Origin: Cylindrotheca closterium
Lineage: Eukaryota > Bacillariophyta > Bacillariophyceae > Bacillariales > Bacillariaceae
Assembly (NCBI GenBank): GCA_933822405.4
Contig: CAKOGP040000846.1
Span: 1 to 40,029, forward strand
Direction: 5' to 3'
Length of the DNA stretch: 40,029 nt
Made by a program: the position numbers and the translations under genes
Shown: positions 29,881-39,929 of the stretch, piece by piece
Layout of the letters: every line of letters starts with the position of its first letter
How positions within the stretch are numbered: position 1 is the stretch's first letter
Notes under the pieces: generated by a model
Seen by the model: the letters and a program-made list of their open reading frames with translations, nothing else
Databases searched by the model: none
What the model was told of the DNA's origin: nothing

Positions 29881-30853
29881 CTAGTAGTATGTAGCACCAT
29901 ATTCTACAGTATTTCGACGACCTCCTTGGTCATGTCGCATTTGACAGATGACAGCAACAGCTTCGAAGCAGCATTTGTGCTTTGTCAAAGGATCATGGCG
30001 AAAGACTTGATCAAGAACTGCAAATTTCTTCAGCTCTCCATTCACATTTTCGTGCCGGGCCCTTGCCTTACTTTTTTGCTTACCTGCCTTCTGAGTTTGG
30101 TACATCTTGGGGTTCTTCAACTCATCAAGGCCTTGGTATCCCATGTCAACCTCGACACATTCATTGTCACACAAAGCGTTCATGAGACCATCTTCTTCAA
30201 ATATTGTCTTGTCATTTTTGCCTGCCTTGAAAGGGCCGTTCACCCAAACTATTACACCGGTTGCAATGCAAATACCGATTTCGTATTTGTAGCCTGGTCC
30301 ATTTAACTTCTTGGAGAAGATTGCTTCATCGAAGGGCCATGGTTCTTGGATGGCACAGTCCACTCCGTCAACAGTTATGACACAAACTGTCTGGTGATCC
30401 CATTCTTCAAATCGCCGTATCCATTTAATCTGTATCGCACAAACTGAGGTGAGCGCTTGTAAAAGGGGGAATAGAATAGACGGCAAATAGACTTACAACA
30501 TCAACTCTTTGTGCAGCGATTGCTGGAATGAAGATCCAAACCCATTTTCGGAATGTTTTTGGGTCCACAAAACCAACTAGCCGAACCATTACCGGTTCAG
30601 AACAGTAGTTCTTCAGAAAGCAAAGCGTCCATAAGAGGTGGTTTGGATGAGCCTCTTGTGGAATCTGATCGTTTTCCAGTGGATTGATCATGTTCCACAG
30701 CTCAGCAGCCACTCTGTATGGAGTACCAATCAGAGACTCGCAGATTTCCTTGTCCAGGGCAGCATTTGTTTTATTCTTATTGGCATTGGGATTCCCAAAA
30801 AGATCCCTTGCGAGCTCACCACAAAGTTCTTCGGACAGAGATGGGAATAGCAT
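29881..30853 (-). CDS. PIF/Harbinger-type DDE transposase, two exons
   Basis: Complement of 30853-30497 joined to 30429-29881 gives 301 residues. Exon 1 has the N-terminal helical region (SEELCGELARDLFG ... EAHPNHLLWTLCFLKNY ... DPKTFRKWVWIF). Exon 2 carries the catalytic domain of the DDE_4/Harbinger kind: Asp about 140 in VITVDGVDCAIQEPWPF, the GPGYKYEIGICIATGVIVWV block, Asp about 214 in VEVDMGYQGLDEL, and Glu about 246 in ARARHENVNGELKKF, followed by RHD...HKCCFEAVAVICQM. The full triad is present. The 67-bp intron (GTAAGT ... GATACAG) was chosen since splicing joins AAQRVDV to IKWIRRFEEW in frame. It would move the surrounding element by cut-and-paste. It converges on gene C and diverges from gene E. 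Confidence 0.88.
30430..30496 (-). other. Intron of the Harbinger transposase
   Basis: 67-bp GT-AG intron on the minus strand. The alternative acceptor CCTCAG 14 bp upstream would lead to an early stop, so the GATACAG acceptor is preferred. Confidence 0.8.
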
Positions 30854-31080
30854 GTCTTGTCATTTTTTGTGAAATGAAGTGAAATCGTATTTTGGCTTTT
30901 GGCGATTATCGCCAAGTTATATGACGCGTCATCATCAATCGACACCAAATTTTCACGATTGATCACCCATCCGTTGATTTTGTGAGAGGCAATACCGTAT
31001 CTTGCCAAGTGACAAAACAACAAACTGGGACAAGAACATGATGTGGGTTGAGGCTCATAATATTGAAACTGTTCCGCAAT

Positions 31081-31650
31081 ATGCCAGCTACCATCAAAGC
31101 CCATCGTGCAAGTCGTGTGATTGTCAAGAAAGACACCAAGAAGGTGGCAAAGATTCTTGCTGGTCATAAGAAAGCTGCATTCGAGAGCCACATGTTTGTC
31201 ACAAAGATGACACAGATTCTTGCGGCCAAACAACAAGGACTTCCTGCCAAAGATCACATGGTTGTAAAAAGCTCCAAGCATGCCCAGAGGGCGGCAGCAT
31301 TCCGCCGTAAACAAAAAGAAGATGGCAAGCAATCCATGCTTGTCCTGTCAAACAAGCCATGTGTTGGACCAACCGAAGCTGAAGTGAATGAGTGGTTTGA
31401 AGACAAAAGGGAGCGACAAGAGGAAGCTAAATATATTCACCAAGCCTTCAAGGTATGGCACAAGTTCTCTTCCGACGAACAGCCTCCCCTCAACTCTTTT
31501 ATGTGTCAATATCTACTGTGTGTCTCTTGCAATGCCAATGTGGTTAGAGCCGCTTTCCGCCTTTTCGGGAAGGACTTCCAGAAGTATCTCACTGAACTTC
31601 GCCCAAGGGATTTGGCGTTTGGCCAAGAATATAACATTGCCCATCTCTGA
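31081..31650 (+). CDS. Basic hypothetical protein E of the candidate element
   Basis: 189 residues from the ATG at 31081. Not recognised. The N-terminal half is very Lys/Ala-rich and probably helical (KAHRASRVIVKKDTKKVAKI, KHAQRAAAFRRKQKEDGK), as in proteins that bind nucleic acid. The second half is more globular (EVNEWFEDKRERQEEAKYIH, FMCQYLLCVSCNANVVRAAF, YLTELRPRDLAFGQEYN). It is divergent from the transposase, with 227 bp between the start codons, consistent with a shared promoter. Role in transposition is inferred from position only. Confidence 0.55.
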   Translation: MPATIKAHRASRVIVKKDTKKVAKILAGHKKAAFESHMFVTKMTQILAAKQQGLPAKDHMVVKSSKHAQRAAAFRRKQKEDGKQSMLVLSNKPCVGPTEAEVNEWFEDKRERQEEAKYIHQAFKVWHKFSSDEQPPLNSFMCQYLLCVSCNANVVRAAFRLFGKDFQKYLTELRPRDLAFGQEYNIAHL

Positions 31651-31980
31651 ACCTAATTGAGGCTCATCATGGTTTAACTTTTGTAGTAACGGCAGTTTAA
31701 GATAGTTATAGCGTTCTAGTCATTGAAATCTGAAGCAAGAACATACAGTTGCAACTCCTTGCAGACTACAGTAGATTAATCGCAAATTGAAACTACTAAA
31801 AAAGGCTATAGCTACTGAAGCCGCGTTCACTGTGCTGCTGATTGGGACTGCAAAGGATTACACCACTACTGGTAGTATCCTCTCCAAAGGGAATCATAAT
31901 CGCCGGAGCAGGTCTGTAAATTATCTATTCCAATAGCTTTGTGAAACTTTGCAGGCCTTCTTCTTCGAAACAATGCGGGC
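31651..31980. other. Non-coding stretch
   Basis: About 330 bp downstream of gene E with no supported gene or repeat. Confidence 0.5.
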
Positions 31981-31982
31981 TC

Positions 31983-32490
31983 TTATTCGGTTTTGCTTTT
32001 TCGCTTTTTCCTTTTGAGATCCACTTGACAATATACGCTACACAACGGTCTGCTCAATCTACCAGAGACTCGGTACAGCCTTCTTCCTCGAAGATCATGA
32101 ATGGCCATCCATTCTGTGTGTCCAGCTCCGCCTTCCAAACCATCCTCGCATTTTGCTGCTGTACTCGTGTCTCCAGGATATTGGATTTCAACATGCCTAT
32201 GCTCTATCAAGATCTCATTTGGCGCAGTGTCGAGCTACCTGTGAGTTTGTTGTAGCGTGTCTTGTTTGTTGTCGCGTGTCCTATACATCCCCTCATCAGT
32301 TCTATCATCATCAGCCAGTCGCCTTCTTTTGATGTCTTCATCGTCATCTGTTCTATATCTGTGTCATGTTCAGTTTCTAATGACTGATTCGAATTTTCCT
32401 GTTTCTCTGCAGCTGTTGTATAGTCTGCTAACATCTCTCCAACACCATTTCTTTGCCGCAGCTGATACTCAGTTTTCGAAACCACTGTGA
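31983..32490 (-). CDS. Possible minus-strand gene remnant, exon structure unresolved
   Basis: Two minus-strand stretches look protein-like but do not join in one frame. About 32490-32310: YQLRQRNGVGEMLADYTTAAEK..., then, in a shifted frame, TDDDEDIKRRRLADDDRTDE. About 32210-31983: EIQYPGDTSTAAKCEDGLEG ... HDLRGRRLYRVSG and a very basic end KRKKRKSKTE. Between them is an AG-rich acceptor-like region (ACTCACAG at about 32236-32243). It may be a spliced small gene at the right end of the candidate element, or a broken one. I could not find a consistent donor/acceptor pair. Confidence 0.25.
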
Positions 32491-32504
32491 GCGTTTGGAC
32501 TCTG

Positions 32505-33145
32505 TCCAAGAATATGATGGTCAATTTGACCATCCAATCATAATGTATGACATTTTCCGTGTATATCATTGGATGGTCAATTTGACCATCCAATCATATC
32601 GTCTGACTTTGTTTAATTTATGATTGGATGGTCAATTTGACCATCCAATCATAATGTTTGACATTTTCCATGTATATCATTGGATGGTCAATTTGACCAT
32701 CCAATCATATTGTCTGACTTTTACCAATTATGATTGGATGGTCAAATTGACCATCCAATCATATTGTCTAACTTTGTACAGTATATGATTGGATGGTCAA
32801 ATTGACCATCCAATCATATCGTCTGACTTTTACCAATTATGATTGGATGGTCAAATTGACCATCCAATCATATTGTCTAACTTTGTACAGTATATGATTG
32901 GATGGTCAAATTGACCATCCAATCATATCGTCTGACTTTTACCAATTATGATTGGATGGTCAAATTGACCATCCAATCATATTGTCTAACTTTGTCCAAG
33001 CATATGATTGGATGGTCAAATTGACAATCCAATGATATCGTCTGACTCTGATTAATTCTGATTGGATGGTCAAGATGACCATCCAATCATATTGTCCAGG
33101 TATATGATTGGATGGTCAAATTGACCATCCAATCATATCGTCTGA
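32505..33145. repeat. Array of long palindromes (ATGATTGGATGGTCAAATTGACCATCC type)
   Basis: About twelve near-perfect palindromes of roughly 30-35 bp, each with core GGATGGTCAAATTGACCATCC-like sequence, separated by about 20-bp spacers. Two spacer types (CGTCTGACTTTTACCAATT and TGTCTAACTTTGTACAGTAT) alternate over 32705-33000, so the true repeat unit there is a dimer of about 107 bp. Early copies use the AATTT centre, later ones AAATT. They are able to form cruciforms. Spacers are repeated, so this is not a CRISPR array. Confidence 0.92.
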
Positions 33146-33225
33146 AGGCACGTCGGCCATCGGCTTTTGTTCAAGTATGATTGGATATTGCCTGGAGACC
33201 CACGTGCCCTTCGAGCTTTATCCAA

Positions 33226-33366
33226 GTATGATTGGATGGTCAATTTGACCACGGCTCGATTGGCTCGTGGTCAATTTGACCACGGCTCTACTGGCTCGTG
33301 GTCAATTTGACCACGGCTCGATTGGCTCGTGGTCAATTTGACCACGGCTCGACTGGCTCGTCAGTA
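33226..33366. repeat. 31-bp repeat array with palindromic core (right)
   Basis: Four units of TGGTCAATTTGACCA plus a GGCTCG...TGGCTCG spacer, the same family as the array at 25690-25870 but with the complementary core centre. It borders the long-palindrome array and may be the outer edge of the candidate element. Confidence 0.9.
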
Positions 33367-33399
33367 ATTTGAACTAGAGGCTGCTGGCTCGGCATCGAA

Positions 33400-34374
33400 A
33401 ATGAAACCACACAGCCTTCGTCAAGTTCGTCACTGGCTGGCTCGTCATGAGTCTGACCCACGCTCAGACTGACCTCTGCGTGTGAAGCATTATAACAAAT
33501 TTCTCCTTTACTTATTACATCGTTCTGGATGGTGGCACTGGAACAAAAGGGACGAAGCTTGGTGCTATTAAACTAGTTTTTGGCTCCACTCCTGCGACGG
33601 AGATGACAGTCTTCTTCTTTGATCTTTTGGCGAGCGGAATCGGACCGTACTTCGAAAATCCAAATTTTTGAATTCCGCGACTCAGATTCCTTTTCCATTC
33701 TTTCTCCAAACCTTTGGCCGACTACCCCGACCCCCGTTCCCGGCCGTTCCGGTACGAGCATCTGTTCGTAAATAAAAAAGTGGCTTCAACTGCTGTCGTT
33801 ATTGTGTATTTTAATTAACCAGCATCTGTTCGATCATTAAATTGCCTACGATTGTACATGTACACGTACGTGTACACGTACCACAAACGATCGTGGAGAA
33901 AGACCTTCCTTGCTTCAGGTAGAATCATCGTATGGTCCACGCGCGCGGGAGACATCTTTAGATAAAACAAGCTGGACTCGTTCTTGCTTCCTCCTTCGAT
34001 GTACCGGTAATTGATAACAAGTTGATCATCGGTATGTAACTTCCTTCAGAGTTTGCCAATGGATAATGGAGAAGGCAAACAAGCAAATCAATACTACTGT
34101 GTCTTTCTGAAGCTTTTAAGCAAAAGCTGATTTGTTTGACTGTCTTACGCCCAGAACATTTTGCCTTCCCAGTTATCGGAACCGGTTTGGAATCTCTACA
34201 GTACAGTACTCGAGTGCTTTTCACAACCCTGCAGTTACTCACACTCCTTTCATCTGTTTTGCAAGAATCTATTCCCGCTATCTGTTTTCCGGAGCCTCTT
34301 TTGTGACTTCTGAATAATTATACTTCGCGTCGTTTGTAATTCTTCGCAAACAAGCTTTTCTTCTCATTCACAAA
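33400..34374. promoter_or_regulatory. Intergenic region upstream of the Myb gene
   Basis: About 970 bp without a gene. It has an exact 18-bp palindrome TGTACACGTACGTGTACA at 33859-33876 (about 500 bp before the Myb start), a GGAACGGCCGGGAA motif at about 33736 (minus strand) and a TACCGGTA at 34002. The palindrome could be a binding site for a dimeric transcription factor, but nothing proves regulatory use. Confidence 0.35.
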
Positions 34375-35890
34375 ATGTCTCATGCTGTCCGCAATCCTGT
34401 AGCAGACCCAACTGCTATTGCGCCACCAGTTGCTGCATCGGTAAATCCCGATATTCCTACCTCTGCTACTGTTACAAGCCATCGCAATTTGACCCGAGTT
34501 GGCGAATCAGCAAAGCATGATTACGCCAAACAGGTGCCTGGTACAAAGTTGATTGTAGGCGCTTCTCCGGCAGCCCAAGCAACCGCGAAGTCTTCCAAGT
34601 CAAAGAAGAAGAAATCTCAAGTCATCGTTACGATGGCAACTGCCACTACTGCACAGGCAGGTGCCCAGGGCTCTCAAGGAGAAAACACAGGTCGTTGGAC
34701 GGCAGAGGAGCATCGATTGTTTCTTCAAGGCCTCGAACTTCACGGGAAGGGATGGAAGAAAATTGCCTCACTTATCAAGTCCAGAACTGTGGTGCAGATT
34801 CGGACTCATGCGCAGAAGTACTTTCAGAAGCTTGCCAAGGCAAGGCAAAACGGAGAAGAAGGCGATGTTCCTATGGAGGGTCGTGGAGGAACAGCAGCTT
34901 TGCCCTCGGTCTCATCTGCGGCTGGTCATTCTAGCAAGCGTCGACGACAAACTTCTGGAACAAAAAGAAAAGCGATTCAATCTGTTGTCTCCTCAGCACA
35001 ACGACAGGGAAAGAAGATTGGTGCTGGACCGGCAACCCCAACTCCCACTCTGCCATCAGTTGCACCGGCTCTTGCCCCGTACGTCGTAACCGAGGCAACC
35101 ATAGAGGCAGGAACCACCCAGCCTTTACCGTCTATAACGACTGCGCAGGGGACAATTTCTGGTCACGCTCTAGAAGATTCGCTGTACGTCAAGATGCCCA
35201 TGCTTGTCTCCACTCAAGTTTGTTGCGTTTACTAACACTCGTTGACACAGGTTTCGATTCCTCACTCCAGCCCCTGTTTCAATATCAGAGCCTCAACTTA
35301 ATGAAGTTGCTCGTCAAGCAGGGGCAAATCCAATAACTCTACCAACGGATCAAGTAAGAAATATCCATGAAGTTGGAGAAGTATCTCCCACTGGAGTAGC
35401 TGATTTTGCGATGTATCCATCATGGACCGATGCCAAGGACACGCCGTCCTGGTACGCCAAAGGTTCAGATGTAGATGCTTTGTTGGACGTCGCAGATACT
35501 CTTGACTGGCTGACAGACACTGGCGATTTGCAGGAAACATACCAGGCTTCACATTCTTCGGATCAACGTACCTCAGTCAACGATCAGGAACCAAACAAGG
35601 TTGAGAACGACATAGCCGGCACCCATTCTGCTCATAATATGAGTTTGAACACATTGCAAGATGGCGATGTTGTTGTGCCACCTCTCCCTTCTCTTTTTGA
35701 TACCGCAGCTGAACCTGATGAATTGTCTTTGAAGAAGTCGGAAAGTGGTCAATTGACGATGTCGGCAAGTTCGACAACGATTGACGAAGATTTGCAAGTT
35801 TTCGACACGCCACTTGAAGAACATGATTTTGTGTCAACTATCCTTGAAGAAACGGGCGATAGCACGAATACTTTGTTGGCATTAGGCTGA
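34375..35890 (+). CDS. SHAQKYF-class single-repeat Myb transcription factor, two exons
   Basis: Exons 34375-35183 and 35251-35890 give 482 residues. Residues about 106-155 are one Myb repeat, GRWTAEEHRLFLQGLELHGK then GWKKIASLIKSRTVVQIRTH ending in AQKYFQKL; the THAQKYF variant of SHAQKYF marks the 1R-Myb class (related to CCA1/LHY/MYBS1-like factors) that bind GATA/I-box-type DNA. Before it are Ala/Ser/Thr-rich and Lys-rich segments (KSSKSKKKKSQ, a likely nuclear signal); after it a basic SSKRRRQTSGTKRKA run and a long acidic C-terminal half (DVADTLDWLTDTGDL) that may activate transcription. The 67-bp intron (GTACGT ... ACACAG, with ACTAAC branch-like motif) rejoins the frame. Specific targets cannot be told. 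Confidence 0.9.
35184..35250 (+). other. Intron of the Myb gene
   Basis: 67-bp GT-AG intron with a TTTACTAAC branch-site-like motif about 20 bp before the acceptor GACACAG. Splicing joins DSL to FRFLTP and continues to the TGA at 35888. Confidence 0.85.
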
Positions 35891-36237
35891 GGAGAATGCT
35901 TCAACTGTGCAAACATATCCATGAGCTATTTTCATTCCGGTCTACCTTCCGATTAAAAGGGCCAACCCGACCTAAGGATGAAAATTAAATGTTTTGAAAT
36001 TTTATTCCAAAATAAATTCATTGCTTTTATATATTAGAACTACCTACAGTTCCAGTACTATTAATACCACCTTCATTAGAAAGATTTCTTTTAGATCGAA
36101 GTCGTGAGACTTTTTCAGCTCTTTGAAGCCTCAACGCATTCCAACGCTCACTGCACATTTGACTTCCGAACCAACTTTTTTCCGACCCGAGCCAGTTGTA
36201 ATTTTACGCACAACACAGTAACAGGTTGGGGAAAAAG
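35891..36237. other. Intergenic stretch between Myb and PIPK genes
   Basis: About 350 bp, AT-rich, with an AATAAA at about 36010 that could serve the Myb transcript. Nothing else recognised. Confidence 0.5.
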
Positions 36238-39060
36238 ATGTCTTCTGCTCCATTAAGAGTGGAAGAGAAGCGCTTGGAATCAACGGGTGATCTGCGGGAT
36301 ACTAAGAATTTCGATCATCGTGGCACAGCAGACAATGGCAAAGGGTTCGACTACAGGCTTGAATCTGACATTTTTGCGAATGACAACAATGACGTTGACA
36401 AGGACGGGGGGATTGAGTTGGGATACTTACCACCAGATCAAAGACCAGGTATTCCAGGAGAACTGCTGGCGCATCTTGTAGATCCAGAAATTGACGATGA
36501 TACGGAGGCAGGCGAGGCCTTGCGTGCGAATGCCAACGTGAAAGTGGGGAAGGTGGGAAAAGCAGCACGTGGTTTAAACGCTCAATCTGTGCGCAGATTG
36601 GTAAAACGGGCTACTCTGCGTGGTAACAGTGGAAATAAACGCGGCAAGCCTCCAAGAATTCCTCCAGGAATTACGACGGAATCTTCGGGCGATTTCGATA
36701 TCGAACACGGTGATTTCAACGAAGATATTGACGATGGCCAGGGGTCCTTGTTCAAGGTTGAAGATTTAGATGCCAGTATAGATGATGTTGCTGAACTTGC
36801 ATCCCTGAGTTCCGATGAAACATCAGGCGGAGGATTGCCAGCAGCTGGTCGCGACAGCCATGACCACCAAGACGCCGACTCATTAAAGTTGGAACAAAGA
36901 AATCCTGATGTCAAATCAGAGCGTTCATCGGTGGCAAACGGGGGTGGAATCGAACGTGTAAGTTCCAAACAAGCTAAAGAAGCCAGCCCCGGCGAAGAAG
37001 CAGAGGATATTCCTGTTGAAGTCGTTGCTGCAACAATGGAAACTGGCCGAAAATGTAAGTACCAGAATCTCAGAATGTCCTAATGTTTCGAGTTTTATAC
37101 CTCATTGGAACTGCACTGGCAGTGATGGGTGCCATCGATCCACACAACATGCTCCAGCTACAACGCTGGCGAAGGAAAAATAGGAGAGGAAACAGAAAAA
37201 CCCGAAAGTCGTATGTCAAAGGGAAGGTGATCGACGGTCGCCACGAATTGTACACACTGTCAATCGCTGTTATGCTTGGAGTGAGGACATCTATTGCCAA
37301 AACGAACACGATAATTGCTTCGACAACAAGAGCAAATGCTCTAACAGCGCAGGATTTCATGGCGGAAGAGAAGTATGAATTCGCTCCAAAGGTATGTAGT
37401 TGTTTTCGCAAGGATTCGTGAGTGTGGTGTTGGTTATGCATTTTTTCTAACATTTTGCATGATACGATTAGGGCTCTGATATAACACCACCACACAAACT
37501 TTCGCACACCTTCAAATTTAAGGATTACGCTCCTTTGGCCTTTGCATACCTCCGGCGTATGTTTGGAGTCAACGAGTTTGACTTTCTGCTATCAGTTTGC
37601 GGCAATGCTAATTTTATTGAGTTTATCTCGAATGCGAAGAGTGGTCAGTTTTTCTTCTACTCGAGCGATGGTAAATATATGATAAAAACGATGACAAATG
37701 CTGAAAGCAAGTTCTTGAGGAGAAGTGAGTACTGTCCTTTGTTCCCACCTCTCTGCGAATTGCATCCTCATTCCTCACGCCTCTTCCCCATTTAGTTCTG
37801 CCACATTACTTTCGGCACTGTGTTCAAAATCCTAATACACTAATTACAAAGTTCTTGGGAATGTATCGTGTGAAGCTGTATCATTTACGTCGAAACGTCA
37901 AGTTCGTCATCATGAATTCGGTCTATTACACAGACAAGAGCTTGCAAATATTTTACGATCTAAAGGGTTCTGAAATAGGCCGAGAGGCAAAACCAGGACA
38001 AGATGTGCTGAAGGACAACGACTTGAGGAAAATTCTACCAGAGCAGGCCTTTTCATTTCATCCTGATGTCCGGAAACGTGTTAGGCAACAGGTGGTATCT
38101 GATTGCTCATTTCTTAGCAGAATGCAGATTATGGATTACTCAATGCTGATCGGAATCCATCACATACCTCCACGACAAGGAAATAACCGCGGGATTCATT
38201 CTGAATCTGGTTTTCGTGCATCTGGAATAAAAAATGAACCAAAGCTTCCTGCTCGGGTTTCGAAGGGCCAAGGAGTAGATTCCGAGTCTGCCGCAGCCGC
38301 GTCTTTGAATGGAGACTGTAAAGATCCTAGCATCTCGGCTCCAAAACAAGGAAACGCCGAGTCATCAAAGGGAGCGACAAAGGAATTTCACGAGGCTTCG
38401 TCAAAAAACTACGAATATCCTCTTGATGAAGACGACGACTGCAGCTATCTCGAGGGATCAATGCCTTCTGGTATGAAAAGTCCATCGCCAAGCGGTGCAA
38501 AGATTCAACAGCATCCAGCGCTTGTTGATGTTGAGCTGAAGAAAGAACAAACAATAGAACAGATTTATTGGCCTTTCCACAGATTCTATGATATCAATGG
38601 ATTGCGAAGGATGCAACCAAGGCAGGCTGCTGACGAGAAGGGCGATCAGCTTGCAAAAGCTTGGAAAATACCAGATTTTATGCCTCCGCTGTCAAACAGA
38701 AAAGACGGTGGGCTCATGATGGATACTTCTGGCATTGGTGGGCCAGGGATATTTCACGGGCCAAAAGGCGATCGGCCTCATGAAGGAAAGATATTCTTCA
38801 TGGGCATCATAGATATTCTCCAGCAGTACAATGCACGAAAGCGAGTCGAAACATCTTATCGCAAGATGGAAAATAGCGAGGGACTCGAGCCAAGCTGTGT
38901 AAGCCCAGACGATTATGCTGATCGATTCATCACCTTTTTCGACCAGTATTCACAGACTGCTCGCCCAAAAAATGCCAAGAACGAAGAAAAGACTGAAATA
39001 GAGGCCACAATTATTGACAAGAATATGGTCAATGCAGTGAGGATTGATGTAAAAGAGTGA
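36238..39060 (+). CDS. Phosphatidylinositol phosphate kinase (PIPK), four exons
   Basis: Exons 36238-37054, 37123-37391, 37472-37724 and 37796-39060 give 867 residues. The enzyme family phosphorylates phosphatidylinositol monophosphates to PI(4,5)P2-type signals at membranes. The first about 275 residues are acidic and low-complexity, no domain seen. The kinase core follows: KGKVIDGRHELYTLSIAVML (about 302), FKDYAPLAFAYLRRMFGVNE, KSGQFFFYSSDGKYMIKTM (Lys for ATP), NPNTLITKFLGMYRVK, FYDLKGSEIGR (about 497), MQIMDYSMLIGIHH (about 558) and KIFFMGIIDILQQYNARKRV (about 781), then the C-terminal DYADRFITFFDQ. A Ser/acidic insertion of more than 100 residues lies between MDYSMLIGIH and the GIIDILQ block. 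All three introns (68, 80 and 71 bp) are GT-AG and restore the frame at conserved motifs. Substrate type (4-kinase or 5-kinase) is not resolved. Confidence 0.92.
37055..37122 (+). other. PIPK intron 1
   Basis: 68 bp, GTAAGT donor, CTGGCAG acceptor. Confidence 0.85.
37392..37471 (+). other. PIPK intron 2
   Basis: 80 bp, GTATGT donor, GATTAG acceptor. Splicing joins EFAPK to GSDITPP just before the FKDYAP motif. Confidence 0.88.
37725..37795 (+). other. PIPK intron 3
   Basis: 71 bp, GTGAGT donor, CATTTAG acceptor. Splicing joins FLRR to ILPHYFRHC, a conserved PIPK stretch. Confidence 0.88.
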
Positions 39061-39443
39061 CAAATTTGATGTTGATAGCTGTCTCCTTTTGTGTTTTGGT
39101 TACAAAGCTCTTTTTATTGCTACCAAAACCATTTGCAAATTCCCTACTTTTCAATTCAGACTAATATTTTTCAAGCACTGCAGGTGTTGGCTAGCAAAGG
39201 ACGGACTGATTCGAACGCCCTAGTACGTAAGAGAAGAAGGTACAGTAGCAGGGCAGCAAAAAGCTACGTACCAAAGAGGTTGTGAAATATGTTGGTAAAC
39301 AGTAAAGGAGCCGCAACTGAGTTGCAGCTCATTCCTTTTGAAAAGACTGCTCTGTATTTGACAGAGTGAAATTGAAGTCAAGGAATAGATAGTTATTAAG
39401 ATTAGGAAAGCACACAGCTCTTCTACCTGTAACACTCATCATC
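39061..39443. other. Intergenic stretch, nothing recognised
   Basis: About 380 bp after the PIPK stop. It contains a short inverted pair (GAGTTGCAGCTC region) but no gene. Confidence 0.5.
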
Positions 39444-39896
39444 ATGACCAATACAGACTTCTCCGTGCGCAAAAAGAGCTACAGCTACCTCACCACCCAG
39501 GCAAGCTACCCAAACCATGATTCCAAGGCGGTCCTCGATGCCTTTGATCCCACCAACGACCTTCAGTTGCAAGATCTGAACAGCCTTGTCAAAAAGGATG
39601 TGCCCCTGCCTGGTACACGGGATGGCCCAAGGAACAGGAGAACACCTTTAATCTCTGGCATCGGCCGATGATTTGGTACACCACCGTTGGCGAAAAGAAG
39701 GAACCGCATTTCGAACATGCTGGACCACGACGTTCTGGAGAACAGGAGCGACCCACTAGCATTTTCTTGGCCAGAAAAGGCCTTCTCAAAAACCAATCCG
39801 GTAAAGGTTCCAAAGTTGGAGGCGTGGTTGATAAACAAGGAGCTCGAGCAGGATCACTCCAAGGTGTTCATGATGGAGGATATCACTGACAAATAA
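39444..39896 (+). pseudogene. Broken small gene with in-frame TGA, family unknown
   Basis: From the ATG at 39444 the frame encodes a 75-residue start (RKKSYSYLTTQASYPNHD, KAVLDAFDPTNDLQLQDLNS), stops at a TGA (39669) and continues in the same frame to a TAA at 39894 with protein-like sequence (NMLDHDVLENRSDPLAFSWP, KVPKLEAWLINKELEQ). In the middle, another frame reads WPKEQENTFNLWHRPMIWYT, which looks more natural than the main frame there. So a pair of compensating frameshifts around 39600 and 39700 is likely. I do not recognise the protein. It could also be a spliced gene. Confidence 0.35.
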
Positions 39897-39929
39897 TAAT
39901 ACTAACTGAGACATTAATCGTTAATATGC

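Larger units (their letters stand above)
25645..33370. mobile_element. Candidate large multi-gene Harbinger-related element bounded by palindromic arrays
   Basis: Arrays on both sides share the 15-bp core TGGTCAAATTGACCA (left) or its complement TGGTCAATTTGACCA (right), the same GGCTCGATTGGCTCG spacer, and, on the inner sides, ATCCAATC (left) versus GATTGGAT (right), in inverted relation. Between them lie at least five genes in alternating orientation, including a DDE transposase of PIF/Harbinger type. This suggests one element with arrays as termini. Weak points: no exact tips or target duplication were found, the GGCTCG spacer runs in the same direction on both sides, and the host could have spread the minisatellite by other means. 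Confidence 0.45.

Noticed and set aside
32505..33366. CRISPR-like array
   Set aside because: Repeats are palindromic and evenly spaced, but the spacers repeat in two alternating types, there are no cas genes, and the setting is eukaryotic.
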